From Rhodobacterales bacterium LSUCC0387 (lineage in GTDB: Bacteria; Pseudomonadota; Alphaproteobacteria; Rhodobacterales; Rhodobacteraceae), in assembly GCA_015689775.1 (NCBI GenBank), contig WVSR01000001.1, positions 497,501 through 561,500 on the forward strand: a stretch of DNA of 64,000 bases. The letters run 5' to 3'. Both the position numbers and the translations under genes were made by a program. How positions within the stretch are numbered: position 1 is the stretch's first letter; every line of letters begins with the position of its first letter. The notes under the pieces were generated by a model, which saw only the letters and a list, made by a program, of their open reading frames with translations, ran no database searches and was not told where the DNA came from. Shown piece by piece: positions 9,117 to 17,111 of this stretch.

Positions 9117-9968
9117 ATGAAAGCGCCAGAGTTTACTTACGAACGCCCCACGGAGATCTCTGAGGCACTAGCCATAATTGCCCAAGATGCTCACGAAAAG
9201 GCGTTTCTGGCTGGTGGGCAAAGCTTGTTGCCGATGATGAATTTTAGACTCGCGGCTCCTAAAACGCTGATTGATTTGGGTGGGTTGAAAGACTTAAAAG
9301 AGATTGTGGCCGTGGAAGATGGCCTTCGTATTGGAGCTACTGTCACCTATAGCGAGTTAGGGGCGTCAGCGCTGGTGTCAGAGTTCTCGCAGGTTTTTGA
9401 TAGCGTCCTGCCTCATATAGCCCATTCAGCGATACGAAATCGAGGAACCATTGGCGGAAGTGTGGCGCTTGCTGATCCTGCTGCGGAAATGCCTGCGGTC
9501 TTGATTGCTCTTGGGGCAAGCGTAGAGCTGGCGTCCCAACGGGGTACCAGATTTGTGCCAGCGGATGAATTCTTCCACGGGCTCTATCTTACTGAGCGTA
9601 GTGACGATGAGTTGGTTTTGTCGGTCTTTATACCAAATTCTTCTAGGTCGCTCAGCACTGGGTTTTATGAATTGGCAAGAAGGCATGGAGATTATGCGAT
9701 AGCGGGAGTTTGCATTTCTGATGACAGCCGTCCATCTGGCTCGTTTAACGCCCCAAAAGTTGTGTTATTTGGCGTTTCCGATCGCCCGTTACGTGCAAAG
9801 TCTGTTGAAGAGAGCCTAGTGGGTGTCGCTCGCAATGATACGCGAAAAATTCGCAGTGCTAGTGAAGCGTTGTCTGATTTGGTTTTTGATTCTGATTTGC
9901 ACAATTCTCAGGACACAAAACAGCGGCTGGCGAGTGTGTGCGTGCGCCGCGCTTTGGAGGCGATGTAA
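9117..9968 (+). CDS. Molybdenum hydroxylase, FAD-binding subunit (CoxM-like)
   Basis: A 283-residue medium subunit of the xanthine dehydrogenase/CO dehydrogenase family. 'AGGQSLLPMMNFRLAAP' near residue 38 and 'IRNRGTIGGSVALADPAAE' near 105-123 are the two FAD-binding signatures. It carries electrons from the iron-sulfur subunit to an acceptor. A strong ribosome site (GGGAGGGGAG) precedes ATG 9117. The next gene starts directly after its stop. The operon order M-S-L is typical of bacterial ring hydroxylases as well as CO dehydrogenases; the large subunit decides between them. Confidence 0.9.
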   Translation: MKAPEFTYERPTEISEALAIIAQDAHEKAFLAGGQSLLPMMNFRLAAPKTLIDLGGLKDLKEIVAVEDGLRIGATVTYSELGASALVSEFSQVFDSVLPHIAHSAIRNRGTIGGSVALADPAAEMPAVLIALGASVELASQRGTRFVPADEFFHGLYLTERSDDELVLSVFIPNSSRSLSTGFYELARRHGDYAIAGVCISDDSRPSGSFNAPKVVLFGVSDRPLRAKSVEESLVGVARNDTRKIRSASEALSDLVFDSDLHNSQDTKQRLASVCVRRALEAM

Positions 9969-10448
9969 ATGGGGCAGACTAAAAAAATCAAAGTGATGGT
10001 TAATGGCGAGCGAATTGAACGAGACGTTGCCGTACGCACAAATCTGTCAGATTTTTTAAGAAATGATCTGGGGCTGACTGGTACTCATGTAGGTTGCGAA
10101 CATGGCGTATGTGGGGCATGCACCGTGCGTGTTAATGGTCAAACTGTTCGTTCGTGTCTGATGCTAGCAGTCCAAGTGGATGATCTCGAGGTGACCACGA
10201 TTGAAGGACTAGCTGACACTGGACCGGTATCAGCATTGCGAGATGCCTTTTTGAAACGAAATGCACTCCAATGCGGCTACTGTACACCTGGCATGCTCGC
10301 ATCAGCCGTTGAATATATTGAGAAAATTGGAGAGCCAGATCGCAAAAAAATTCGCGAGCACTTATCGGGGAATTACTGCAGATGCACTGGTTATCAATCA
10401 ATTGTTGATGCGATTTGTGACGTAATACAGGTGGGTACTGAAAAATGA
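9969..10448 (+). CDS. Molybdenum hydroxylase, [2Fe-2S] subunit (CoxS-like)
   Basis: A 159-residue small subunit with two iron-sulfur domains. A plant-ferredoxin-type cluster site CEHGVCGAC plus a distal cysteine (about residues 43-65) is followed by the helical domain with CGYCTPGM and CRCTGY. All eight cluster cysteines appear present. ATG 9969 directly follows the FAD-subunit stop, and its own TGA overlaps the large-subunit ATG (ATGA), so the three are tightly co-expressed. It relays electrons from the molybdenum site to FAD. Confidence 0.92.
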   Translation: MGQTKKIKVMVNGERIERDVAVRTNLSDFLRNDLGLTGTHVGCEHGVCGACTVRVNGQTVRSCLMLAVQVDDLEVTTIEGLADTGPVSALRDAFLKRNALQCGYCTPGMLASAVEYIEKIGEPDRKKIREHLSGNYCRCTGYQSIVDAICDVIQVGTEK

Positions 10449-12835
10449 CGGGTGTTAAGTTCGATTTCGATAAACCGACTAAATTAATTGGTCAGCCTGA
10501 AGCGCGTTTAGATGCGAAGCGGCTATTGCATGGCCGCGGAAGGTTTGTTGACGACATTCAACTTCCTAGAATGCTCCATGCGTATTTCATACGATCGCCA
10601 ATTGCCCACGGTAAAATTGTTTCAATAAATACATCCGGAGCGATGGACGCAGATGGTGTGGTAAACGTTTTTACTGGCAAAGATTTAGAAAACGTTGTCG
10701 AGCCATATGTCGGAGTTCTAAGTCACTTAGCGGGTCTGAGGTCCCCTCCACAGGCGCCGGTAGCCATTGACTGTGTGAAGTGGCAAGGAGAGCCCGTAGC
10801 CGTTGTCCTTGCTCACTCAAGAGCGCAGGCAGAAGATGCGGCAGAACTTATTGAGATAGAATATGATGAGCTGCCAGCAGTGGTTGATATGGAAAAGGCG
10901 CTTGATGAGAGTTGTCCCCTAATTCACGCGGGCTACGACTCCAATTTGGCTTGGCAACGTACAGTTGACGTAGGTGATGTATCGAGCGCGTTCAGCAATC
11001 CTGACAATTTTGTCGTAAAAAAGAGGTTCAAGTTCGGGCGACACACGGGCGTAACTTTAGAACCTCGAACGAGTATAGCAGAATATGACCCATCTGATGA
11101 TCAGTTGACGGTTTGGTATTCTGGCCAAGCGCCGCATATGATGCAGTTTATTTTTGCCAAGCATCTAGGCCTTTTGGAAGAGAACGTCCGAGTTATTTCA
11201 CAGGATGTTGGCGGATCTTTCGGGATTAAGGTGCACACCTATGGCGATGAAGTCGCCGTTGCTGCAATAGCAAAGCTCTTGGGGCGCCCGATAAAATTCA
11301 CTGCAGATCGCTATGAGAGCTTTATGTCTGACATTCATGCGCGAGATCATGTGGTTGATGCGCGAATGGCCATTAGTGCCTCTGGTCAAATTGTTGGTTT
11401 AGAATTTGACGACGTGACCGGGATAGGGCCTTATTCGATGTACCCGCGGACATCTGCGATTGAAGCTAATCAGGTACTGAACCTGACCGGTGCTCCGTAT
11501 GTCATCCCGAACTATCGAGCAACATCAAAGGTAGTGTTTCAAAATAAAAATTTGATGTGCCAATATCGTGCTGTAGGGCATCCAATTGCTATGGCCATTT
11601 GCGACTGCCTGCTTGAAGAGGCGGCGGCTCATATTCAAATGGATCCGGTGGAAGTGCGTCGCATTAATTTGATGGCTGACAACTCCTATCCGCGCACCAG
11701 TGCATCTGGGATGAAATTAGATGAGTTGTCGCACCAGGCCGCGCTGAACAAACTGATCGAAATGATGGATTATAACAGCCTGCGCGCTGACCAATTAGAG
11801 CAGCGTAAAGATGGAGTTTTCAGGGGTATTGGATTTGTTTCCATGGTGGAAGTTACGAACCCAAGCCCAATGTTTTATGGGATTGGTGGTGCTCCAATTG
11901 CCAGCCAAGACGGGGCGACCGTTAGGCTAGATGCTGGAGGCGGTATCCACGTATCATCGTCAGTCACTGAGCAAGGCCAAGGAACTAATGCAATACTCGC
12001 CCAGATTGTAGCGGATGTGTTGGGAGTAGACCTAGCTCGGGTTAAAGTTACCACCGGCGATACAAAAACTACACCCTACGGCGGTGGAACGTGGGCGTCC
12101 CGCGGCGCTGGTATTGGTGGTGAAGCTGCATTGTTAGCTGCAAATGCGCTGAAAGAGCAGATTTTGGATGCAGCATCTGTTATATTGCAAGCCAAACCGT
12201 CCGAGCTTGACATAAAGAATGGACAGGTTGTGGACGCAAAGACTTTTGTTGAGAAGATGAACTTATCTGATTTGGCCCGGACTGTTTATTATCGTGGTAA
12301 CGAGTTACCTGATGAAGCAAAGCCAGAGCTAGTTGCGACACGTCATTATCGCGTCACCGATGCGCCATTTGTATTTACTAATGGGGCGATGGCAGCACAT
12401 GTAGAGGTGGATATTGAGACTGGCTTCGTGAAAGTTTTAGATTTTTGGGCAGTTGAAGATTGTGGTCGCGTGATAAATCCCCTCTTGGTTGACGAGCAAA
12501 TTAGAGGCGGAGTGGTTCAAGGAATTGGTGGCGCCCTATATGAGGAGTGTCTTTATTCGGACGAAGGGCAGCTTTTGAATACGTCCTTGGCAGACTACCT
12601 TGTACCGATGGCGTCGGAGATGCCTGATATTCATGTGGCGCACATCGAAACACCCACAAAATCTTCTGTTTTGGGTGCTAAAGGAGCTGGTGAAGCCGGT
12701 ACTGGAGGTGCACCAGCTGCGGTAATGAACGCTGTAAACGATGCTCTGCGTCATTTGGGAGTAACAATCTATCAAATGCCGATGACACCAGAGCGCATTC
12801 TTTCTGCCTTAGCAGAAACAAAAACAGACAATTGA
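10445..12835 (+). CDS. Molybdenum hydroxylase, molybdopterin-binding large subunit
   Basis: A 796-residue catalytic subunit. It carries the Mo-cofactor blocks 'QDVGGSFGIK' near 253, 'GGTWASRGAGIGGEA' near 547 and the essential glutamate in GAGEAGTGG (Glu750). The active-site loop reads CQYRAVGHP (372-380), so the VAYRCSFR loop with its Cu-binding cysteine of true CO dehydrogenase is absent; this is a hydroxylase of the form II/aromatic type. The family inserts water-derived oxygen next to a ring nitrogen or into an aldehyde. With the DhpH-like hydroxylase nearby, an N-heterocycle is the favoured substrate, by inference. A strong terminator follows. Confidence 0.9.
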   Translation: MTGVKFDFDKPTKLIGQPEARLDAKRLLHGRGRFVDDIQLPRMLHAYFIRSPIAHGKIVSINTSGAMDADGVVNVFTGKDLENVVEPYVGVLSHLAGLRSPPQAPVAIDCVKWQGEPVAVVLAHSRAQAEDAAELIEIEYDELPAVVDMEKALDESCPLIHAGYDSNLAWQRTVDVGDVSSAFSNPDNFVVKKRFKFGRHTGVTLEPRTSIAEYDPSDDQLTVWYSGQAPHMMQFIFAKHLGLLEENVRVISQDVGGSFGIKVHTYGDEVAVAAIAKLLGRPIKFTADRYESFMSDIHARDHVVDARMAISASGQIVGLEFDDVTGIGPYSMYPRTSAIEANQVLNLTGAPYVIPNYRATSKVVFQNKNLMCQYRAVGHPIAMAICDCLLEEAAAHIQMDPVEVRRINLMADNSYPRTSASGMKLDELSHQAALNKLIEMMDYNSLRADQLEQRKDGVFRGIGFVSMVEVTNPSPMFYGIGGAPIASQDGATVRLDAGGGIHVSSSVTEQGQGTNAILAQIVADVLGVDLARVKVTTGDTKTTPYGGGTWASRGAGIGGEAALLAANALKEQILDAASVILQAKPSELDIKNGQVVDAKTFVEKMNLSDLARTVYYRGNELPDEAKPELVATRHYRVTDAPFVFTNGAMAAHVEVDIETGFVKVLDFWAVEDCGRVINPLLVDEQIRGGVVQGIGGALYEECLYSDEGQLLNTSLADYLVPMASEMPDIHVAHIETPTKSSVLGAKGAGEAGTGGAPAAVMNAVNDALRHLGVTIYQMPMTPERILSALAETKTDN

Positions 12836-12839
12836 TGTT

Positions 12840-12868
12840 GGTTTGGGCCAGGAACATTGGCCCAAACC
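12840..12868. terminator. Strong hairpin terminator after the molybdenum hydroxylase genes
   Basis: GGTTTGGGCCA (12840-12850) pairs perfectly with TGGCCCAAACC (12858-12868) around a 7-base loop. It sits 4 bases past the large-subunit stop and just before the end of the convergent deacetylase gene, so it can serve both strands. The following sequence is only moderately T-rich. Confidence 0.7.
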
Positions 12869-12875
12869 GTTTGAC

Positions 12876-13757
12876 CTATTTTCCCGAAAGCCGCTGTAAC
12901 TCGTTCCCGTACCACTCGCCAATTTGGCTGGCGGTCATCCATTCAACTTCTTCATGACTGCTTACATAATCTAGTAACGCTTCTAGATACTTAATGCGAT
13001 GGGGCACACCCGTAATGTATGGATGAATAGAAATCGCCATCACTCGCACGTTATTTTCCGCTTCAGCATAAAGTCGATCGAATTGATCTTTCCCGCGGTC
13101 GAAAAATTCTGGTGAACGATGCGCTTGCAACGCGTAGACCGTTATGTCGTTTGTTTCGACTGTGTACGGAATAGTTGTCATCGTCCCATGTGGTGTGTCA
13201 ATGGTTGCTGGCAAGTCATCAATAACCCAGTCTGCAACGTACTTCACTCCGTGCTTTCTCAAGAGATCAATGGTTTCAGTGGTTTCAGTTAATCCAGGGC
13301 TTTCCCATGACGTGGGGCGTCTGCCACAAAATTGTTCTATAGTATCAAGAGCTTTGCATATTTCTTTTTCTTGGTCTTCCAGGTTGTGCATTGGCCCCTG
13401 TAAAAATCCATGGCCCATGAATTCCCAACCTGCTTCAAGTGCGGCAGAAGCAATTCTAGGATAGGAAACGCATACATTGCCGTTGATTGCTAAAGTTGTT
13501 GGGATCTTGCGTTCCACTAGGGCTTGATATTGTCTCCAGAAGCCTGACCGCATTCCGTACTCATGCCAAGACCAGTTGGGCACATCAGGAATGAGTGGTT
13601 TCCCCATCGGTGGTGGCAGAACAGTTCTTGGCATGGGTTTGTCAATAGACCAATGTTCTACATTTAGGATAACCCAAACAGCCATCTTTTTCTTATTTGG
13701 TAAAAATAGTTTGGGACGATCAACAATGGCAGTGTATGGAATTCGGTTGCTCAACAT
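12876..13757 (-). CDS. Polysaccharide deacetylase family protein, PuuE/allantoinase-like
   Basis: A 293-residue NodB-fold protein. Instead of the classical TFDDG motif it shows 'ILNVEHWS' near residue 31, and 'SWHEYGMRSGFWR' follows. These are marks of the PuuE-like branch that acts on small C-N compounds rather than polysaccharides. A GHG...H element (about residues 135-143) and 'SWESPGLTET' fit the other NodB blocks. Cytoplasmic. It is read in the same direction as the TRAP binding protein but is separated from it by a terminator. A role in opening or deformylating a nitrogen-containing intermediate is plausible but unproven. Confidence 0.78.
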   Translation of the reverse strand: MLSNRIPYTAIVDRPKLFLPNKKKMAVWVILNVEHWSIDKPMPRTVLPPPMGKPLIPDVPNWSWHEYGMRSGFWRQYQALVERKIPTTLAINGNVCVSYPRIASAALEAGWEFMGHGFLQGPMHNLEDQEKEICKALDTIEQFCGRRPTSWESPGLTETTETIDLLRKHGVKYVADWVIDDLPATIDTPHGTMTTIPYTVETNDITVYALQAHRSPEFFDRGKDQFDRLYAEAENNVRVMAISIHPYITGVPHRIKYLEALLDYVSSHEEVEWMTASQIGEWYGNELQRLSGK

Positions 13758-13793
13758 TTGTGCATCTCGATGTTGGGATAATTTGCCAAGTCG

Positions 13794-13821
13794 TAAAAAA
13801 GGGGGCTTTCGCCCCCTTTTT
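13794..13821 (-). terminator. Rho-independent terminator after the TRAP binding protein gene
   Basis: GGGGG CTTTCG CCCCC with A6 on the left and T5 on the right, so it reads as a terminator on either strand. It lies 8 bases beyond the dctP stop on the minus strand and would limit read-through into the deacetylase gene. Confidence 0.8.
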
Positions 13822-13828
13822 GTAGAGC

Positions 13829-14905
13829 TTAGTTGAGACTGTACTCAAATGGCCATTCGTAACCAGTGGCGGCCACTGCCTCGAGATAAGCGGCCATAAC
13901 CTCTGAGCCCGGCATCCCGCGACCATCTGCATCTGCCGCCTGTTGTGATGGGAAAGATGCGAGCGAGGCCGCCCAACCTGCCCGAGCTTCTTGAGACAGC
14001 TCAGTTATTGTAGCTCCTGCCTCACGTAGCCCAGCCATGCCAGAGGCCTGGCGTGCGTTCAAGGTTTCACCGGCTTGTGTTTCGTACAGCTGGCCTACTT
14101 CACGAATAATGGCTTGTACTTCTTCTGGAAGTCTTGCCATGCTCCGCTCGTTCACTGTTAGCGCGTTGACGCCCATCGCTCCAAAGCCAATCAATGTATA
14201 GTATGGCGCGGGCTCGTGAAATTTGAAGCCAAGATAGGCTGATGGGAACATCAGCCATCCATTGTATACACCAGTTTGTAGCGACAAGTACCCGTCTGGC
14301 AAGGTCGATTGAACAGGGATAGCTCCTGCAAATTCAAGCCAAGGCAAGTTGGGTCCTGCGCCTCCGATTTTCACTCCTTGCAAATCGTCCACGGTCTCCC
14401 ATGGGTCTGTAGTCCCGAGGTGATAGTTGTCCCAGCCGTGGAGCCCTAGAAGCTCTTGGCCATATTCTGATGAAAATTGTTCAGTCAACCAAGGTACTTG
14501 ATCATAGACGGCTCGTACTGCACGCATTTCGTCTGCAGAGTCTTGAGGTCCAAATGGAGCGTAGTATGGGAAGTTATGAAGGAATAATTTGGCGGGTTCG
14601 AAGCAAATGCAGTAAGCGCCAATATCCAAAATGCCATTCTGAACGGCTTCTAGCGTTTCAGCCACCCCAGCAATAGCACCGCCGTAGCCTTCCACGAACT
14701 CGATTTCGTGGTCAGTTTCTTCAGCGACCCGTCTAACGACTTCTGGTACGAACACATTCGCAACGTCCGCCACGTAAGCGGCAGGGCCATTTGGGTGCCC
14801 CGCTCCGATGCGTAGGGTAAACGTTTCAGCGGCTGCACTAGTTGCTGCAATAGTTGAAATTGTAGCAGCCAAAAGGCTGGCAATTGATAGTCGGTTGTGA
14901 TGCAT
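13829..14905 (-). CDS. TRAP transporter substrate-binding protein (DctP/TAXI-like)
   Basis: A 358-residue secreted protein. The N-terminal signal peptide (hydrophobic residues about 8-25, cleavage near AAAE) is followed by 'FTLRIGAGHPNGPA' and 'GVKIGGAGPNLPWLE', standard TRAP DctP features. It captures a small, usually carboxylated, substrate in the periplasm. A ribosome site AGGGAG precedes ATG 14905. It is transcribed divergently from its membrane partners at 15131 and 15667, an unusual split of a TRAP operon. The shared intergenic region contains two near-identical operator-like repeats. Confidence 0.9.
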   Translation of the reverse strand: MHHNRLSIASLLAATISTIAATSAAAETFTLRIGAGHPNGPAAYVADVANVFVPEVVRRVAEETDHEIEFVEGYGGAIAGVAETLEAVQNGILDIGAYCICFEPAKLFLHNFPYYAPFGPQDSADEMRAVRAVYDQVPWLTEQFSSEYGQELLGLHGWDNYHLGTTDPWETVDDLQGVKIGGAGPNLPWLEFAGAIPVQSTLPDGYLSLQTGVYNGWLMFPSAYLGFKFHEPAPYYTLIGFGAMGVNALTVNERSMARLPEEVQAIIREVGQLYETQAGETLNARQASGMAGLREAGATITELSQEARAGWAASLASFPSQQAADADGRGMPGSEVMAAYLEAVAATGYEWPFEYSLN

Positions 14906-14974
14906 TTCATTCTCCCTATTTGCTTGCCATCGACTTTATCTGTGGTTGGATGACGAGTTTCTTACCCGCCTAAA

Positions 14975-15054
14975 TTATCGATTGCTAAACACCACAAGAG
15001 TTCAATACAGAAATCTTCGTCCGTCAAGCGTTGAGATTATTTATCGCTTGCTAA
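14975..15054. promoter_or_regulatory. Two operator-like repeats in the divergent TRAP promoter region
   Basis: TTATCGATTGCTAA (14975-14988) and TTATCGCTTGCTAA (15041-15054) are 13/14 identical direct repeats 66 bases apart. Each matches the cluster palindrome TTATC-N4-GATAA at 9 of 10 arm bases. They lie between dctP and dctQM and could bind one regulator at two positions, for example with looping. The binder is inferred to be the TetR-type protein at 7330. Confidence 0.55.
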
Positions 15055-15130
15055 TTTATTTCTTGACCCAAATTCTCAATTCGATAGCCTTGTCCGTATT
15101 GAGATGTGCAAGGGGAGGTGCGCAGGAAAG

Positions 15131-15652
15131 ATGCTAAAGTCGGTTTCCGTCGCTAAAGCAATCCACCTGGTTTCATCCGTATGGGTCATCGGCCTAGCTT
15201 TACTCATCTTTATTGATGTGATGGGTAGAACTATTTTCAATCAGCCGTTGCCCGGAACCAAAGAAATTTTACAGAACTCTATCGTCTCAATCGCCTTTCT
15301 GCAGATCCCTTTGGCGATATATTCGGGGTCAATGTTGCGCACCTCGATTTTCTCAGATGCGTTGCCGCCATTGGGACGAAAAATCCTGAGAACCATTACC
15401 TGCTTGCTTGGTTTGAGTGTGTTCATTGGCATTATTCAAAGTACTTACCCATCTTTCTGGGATGCCTATCGGATTGGCGAATATGAGGGCGAGGGGGCTT
15501 TACGCGTGCCCACCTGGCCGGTTCGTGGAGTAGTGCTAGCGACATCTGTCTTTGCGGCTTGGGCATATTTCTCAATGATGGTTTTTGATTGGCAAAACAA
15601 ACTGGAATACGAGACCGAGGCGCCTGGTGCGCTACCACCTCTAGAAGAATAA
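15131..15652 (+). CDS. TRAP transporter small permease (DctQ)
   Basis: A 173-residue protein with four membrane helices. The family pattern 'FIDVMGRTIFNQPLPGTKEI' is split across helix 1 and the following loop. It forms the membrane complex with the large permease. ATG 15131 has GGGGAGG about 12 bases upstream and AGGAAAG directly before it. An alternative ATG at 15104 would add nine residues rich in Cys, Lys and Gly ahead of the first helix and is less likely. dctM follows 14 bases later. Confidence 0.88.
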   Translation: MLKSVSVAKAIHLVSSVWVIGLALLIFIDVMGRTIFNQPLPGTKEILQNSIVSIAFLQIPLAIYSGSMLRTSIFSDALPPLGRKILRTITCLLGLSVFIGIIQSTYPSFWDAYRIGEYEGEGALRVPTWPVRGVVLATSVFAAWAYFSMMVFDWQNKLEYETEAPGALPPLEE

Positions 15653-15666
15653 GGGGCTGAAGGCAC

Positions 15667-16983
15667 ATGGGTGCAGATATTGTTCTTTGGATGCTCGCGC
15701 TGCTTGTGACCCTGATTGTAATGGGGGTGCATATCGGAATAGCGTTGGCTTTGTGTTCAGGCCTCGGCGTTTGGCTAATGATCGGGAGTTTCGAGGCGGC
15801 CGTTTCTATTATGGGCAACACGGCATACGAGGCGGTGCGTAAAGACGTTTTTGCTGTGATACCGCTATTCGTACTTATGGGTGACATAATTTCGAGATCT
15901 GGTGCTGCGGGAGATTTGTATCGAATATGCGATCGAGGTTTGAAGCGTTTGCCTGGACGCCTCGCGATTGCAACTATAGCCGGCAACACCGTATTCGCGG
16001 CGGTTACAGGTGTTTCGATTGCTGCTGCGGCAGCATTTTCTCGAATTGCATACCCTGAAATGAAAAAGCTTGGTTATAAAGACACTTTCTCTGTTGGAGC
16101 CGTTGCCGGTTCTGCGTGCTTAGGGATGCTGATCCCTCCATCAATCTTACTGATCGTTTGGGCAATTCTAACGGAAATGAGCGTAGGTGCTCTATTCATA
16201 GCCGGAATAATTCCCGGTATTGTCTTGGCATTATTGTTTTCTGGGTATGTAGTGACAGCCGCCAAGTTGAGGCCGCATTTGGCACCCTCATCCAATCAAG
16301 ATTTGGTAATTCTAAGTTCCGAAGAGCGCAAACAAGAACTAATTGGAGGCCTAGGCATTGTTGGGCTTATTTGCTTGGTCATTGGTGGACTTTGGTTTGG
16401 GTTGTTCACGCCGACCGAGGCAGCAGGTTTTGGAGCTATCGGCGCTCTTGTAATCGGGCTGGTGAAAGGCATGAGAAAAGCTGAGCTGATGGATGCGATC
16501 TTGCAAGCCGGTCGCACCACAGCACCGATAATGTTCTTGCTTATTACCGCCCAAATGTATTCGCGCCTTTTGGCTTTGGGCGGAGCGGTTAACTTTATTC
16601 AGTCCATCTTTTTAGATTTAGGTGCGGACCCGTGGATTATCTTGATGATAATGGCCATTATTTGGATCATTCTTGGGATGTTGGTAGATAGTGTTTCCAT
16701 AATTCTGCTAACCGTCCCGATTTTTGCTCCGCTGGCCATGGCTCTTGGTTTCAATCCAATAGCTTTTGCTATCTTTGGTATACTGGTGATTGAAGCCGGT
16801 TTGTTAACGCCGCCATTTGGGCTTCTCGTCTACACTGTCAAAGGGGCTCTGCCAGACAAAAACGTGTCATTGGGGACTATTTTTAAGGGATCAGCGCCAT
16901 ATTTTATCCTGATCCTTGTCGCTGCTTTGCTAGTGATTGTCATCCCTAGTCTTGCAACCTGGCTCCCGCGGGTCATGCTCTGA
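15667..16983 (+). CDS. TRAP transporter large permease (DctM)
   Basis: A 438-residue protein with about twelve hydrophobic segments. The DctM signatures 'ATIAGNTVFAAVTGVS', 'GSACLGMLIPPSILLIVW' (parts) and 'ILLTVPIFAPLAMALGFNPI' (parts) are visible. It forms the sodium-driven translocation channel with DctQ. It probably imports the carboxylated substrate of the surrounding catabolic cluster. The next gene starts 128 bases downstream with its own palindrome, so the operon may end here. Confidence 0.92.
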   Translation: MGADIVLWMLALLVTLIVMGVHIGIALALCSGLGVWLMIGSFEAAVSIMGNTAYEAVRKDVFAVIPLFVLMGDIISRSGAAGDLYRICDRGLKRLPGRLAIATIAGNTVFAAVTGVSIAAAAAFSRIAYPEMKKLGYKDTFSVGAVAGSACLGMLIPPSILLIVWAILTEMSVGALFIAGIIPGIVLALLFSGYVVTAAKLRPHLAPSSNQDLVILSSEERKQELIGGLGIVGLICLVIGGLWFGLFTPTEAAGFGAIGALVIGLVKGMRKAELMDAILQAGRTTAPIMFLLITAQMYSRLLALGGAVNFIQSIFLDLGADPWIILMIMAIIWIILGMLVDSVSIILLTVPIFAPLAMALGFNPIAFAIFGILVIEAGLLTPPFGLLVYTVKGALPDKNVSLGTIFKGSAPYFILILVAALLVIVIPSLATWLPRVML

Positions 16984-17050
16984 CTGAATGCCAGAGCGTG
17001 TATCATTTTTTTTGATGAAAACCTGCTGAAATTATAATTTTCCGGGGCGT

Positions 17051-17066
17051 AGATAGCGATCTATCT
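17051..17066. promoter_or_regulatory. Operator-like inverted repeat AGATAG-N4-CTATCT
   Basis: AGATAG CGAT CTATCT is a perfect 6-base inverted repeat 45 bases upstream of the luciferase-like monooxygenase start. The half-sites contain GATA/TATC as in the cluster palindrome but in the opposite order, so it may belong to a different regulator. Called from symmetry and position. Confidence 0.4.
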
Positions 17067-17111
17067 TCATAAAAACAAATACGTAGATTGCACTGACATG
17101 GAGTTGTGTTG

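Noticed and set aside
9117-12835. Assignment of the M-S-L genes as carbon monoxide dehydrogenase
   Set aside because: The active-site loop of the large subunit is CQYRAVGHP, not the cysteine-bearing VAYRCSFR.
15432-15989. A 185-codon minus-strand frame opposite the TRAP permease genes
   Set aside because: It is antisense to two well-supported membrane proteins and has no recognisable domain.
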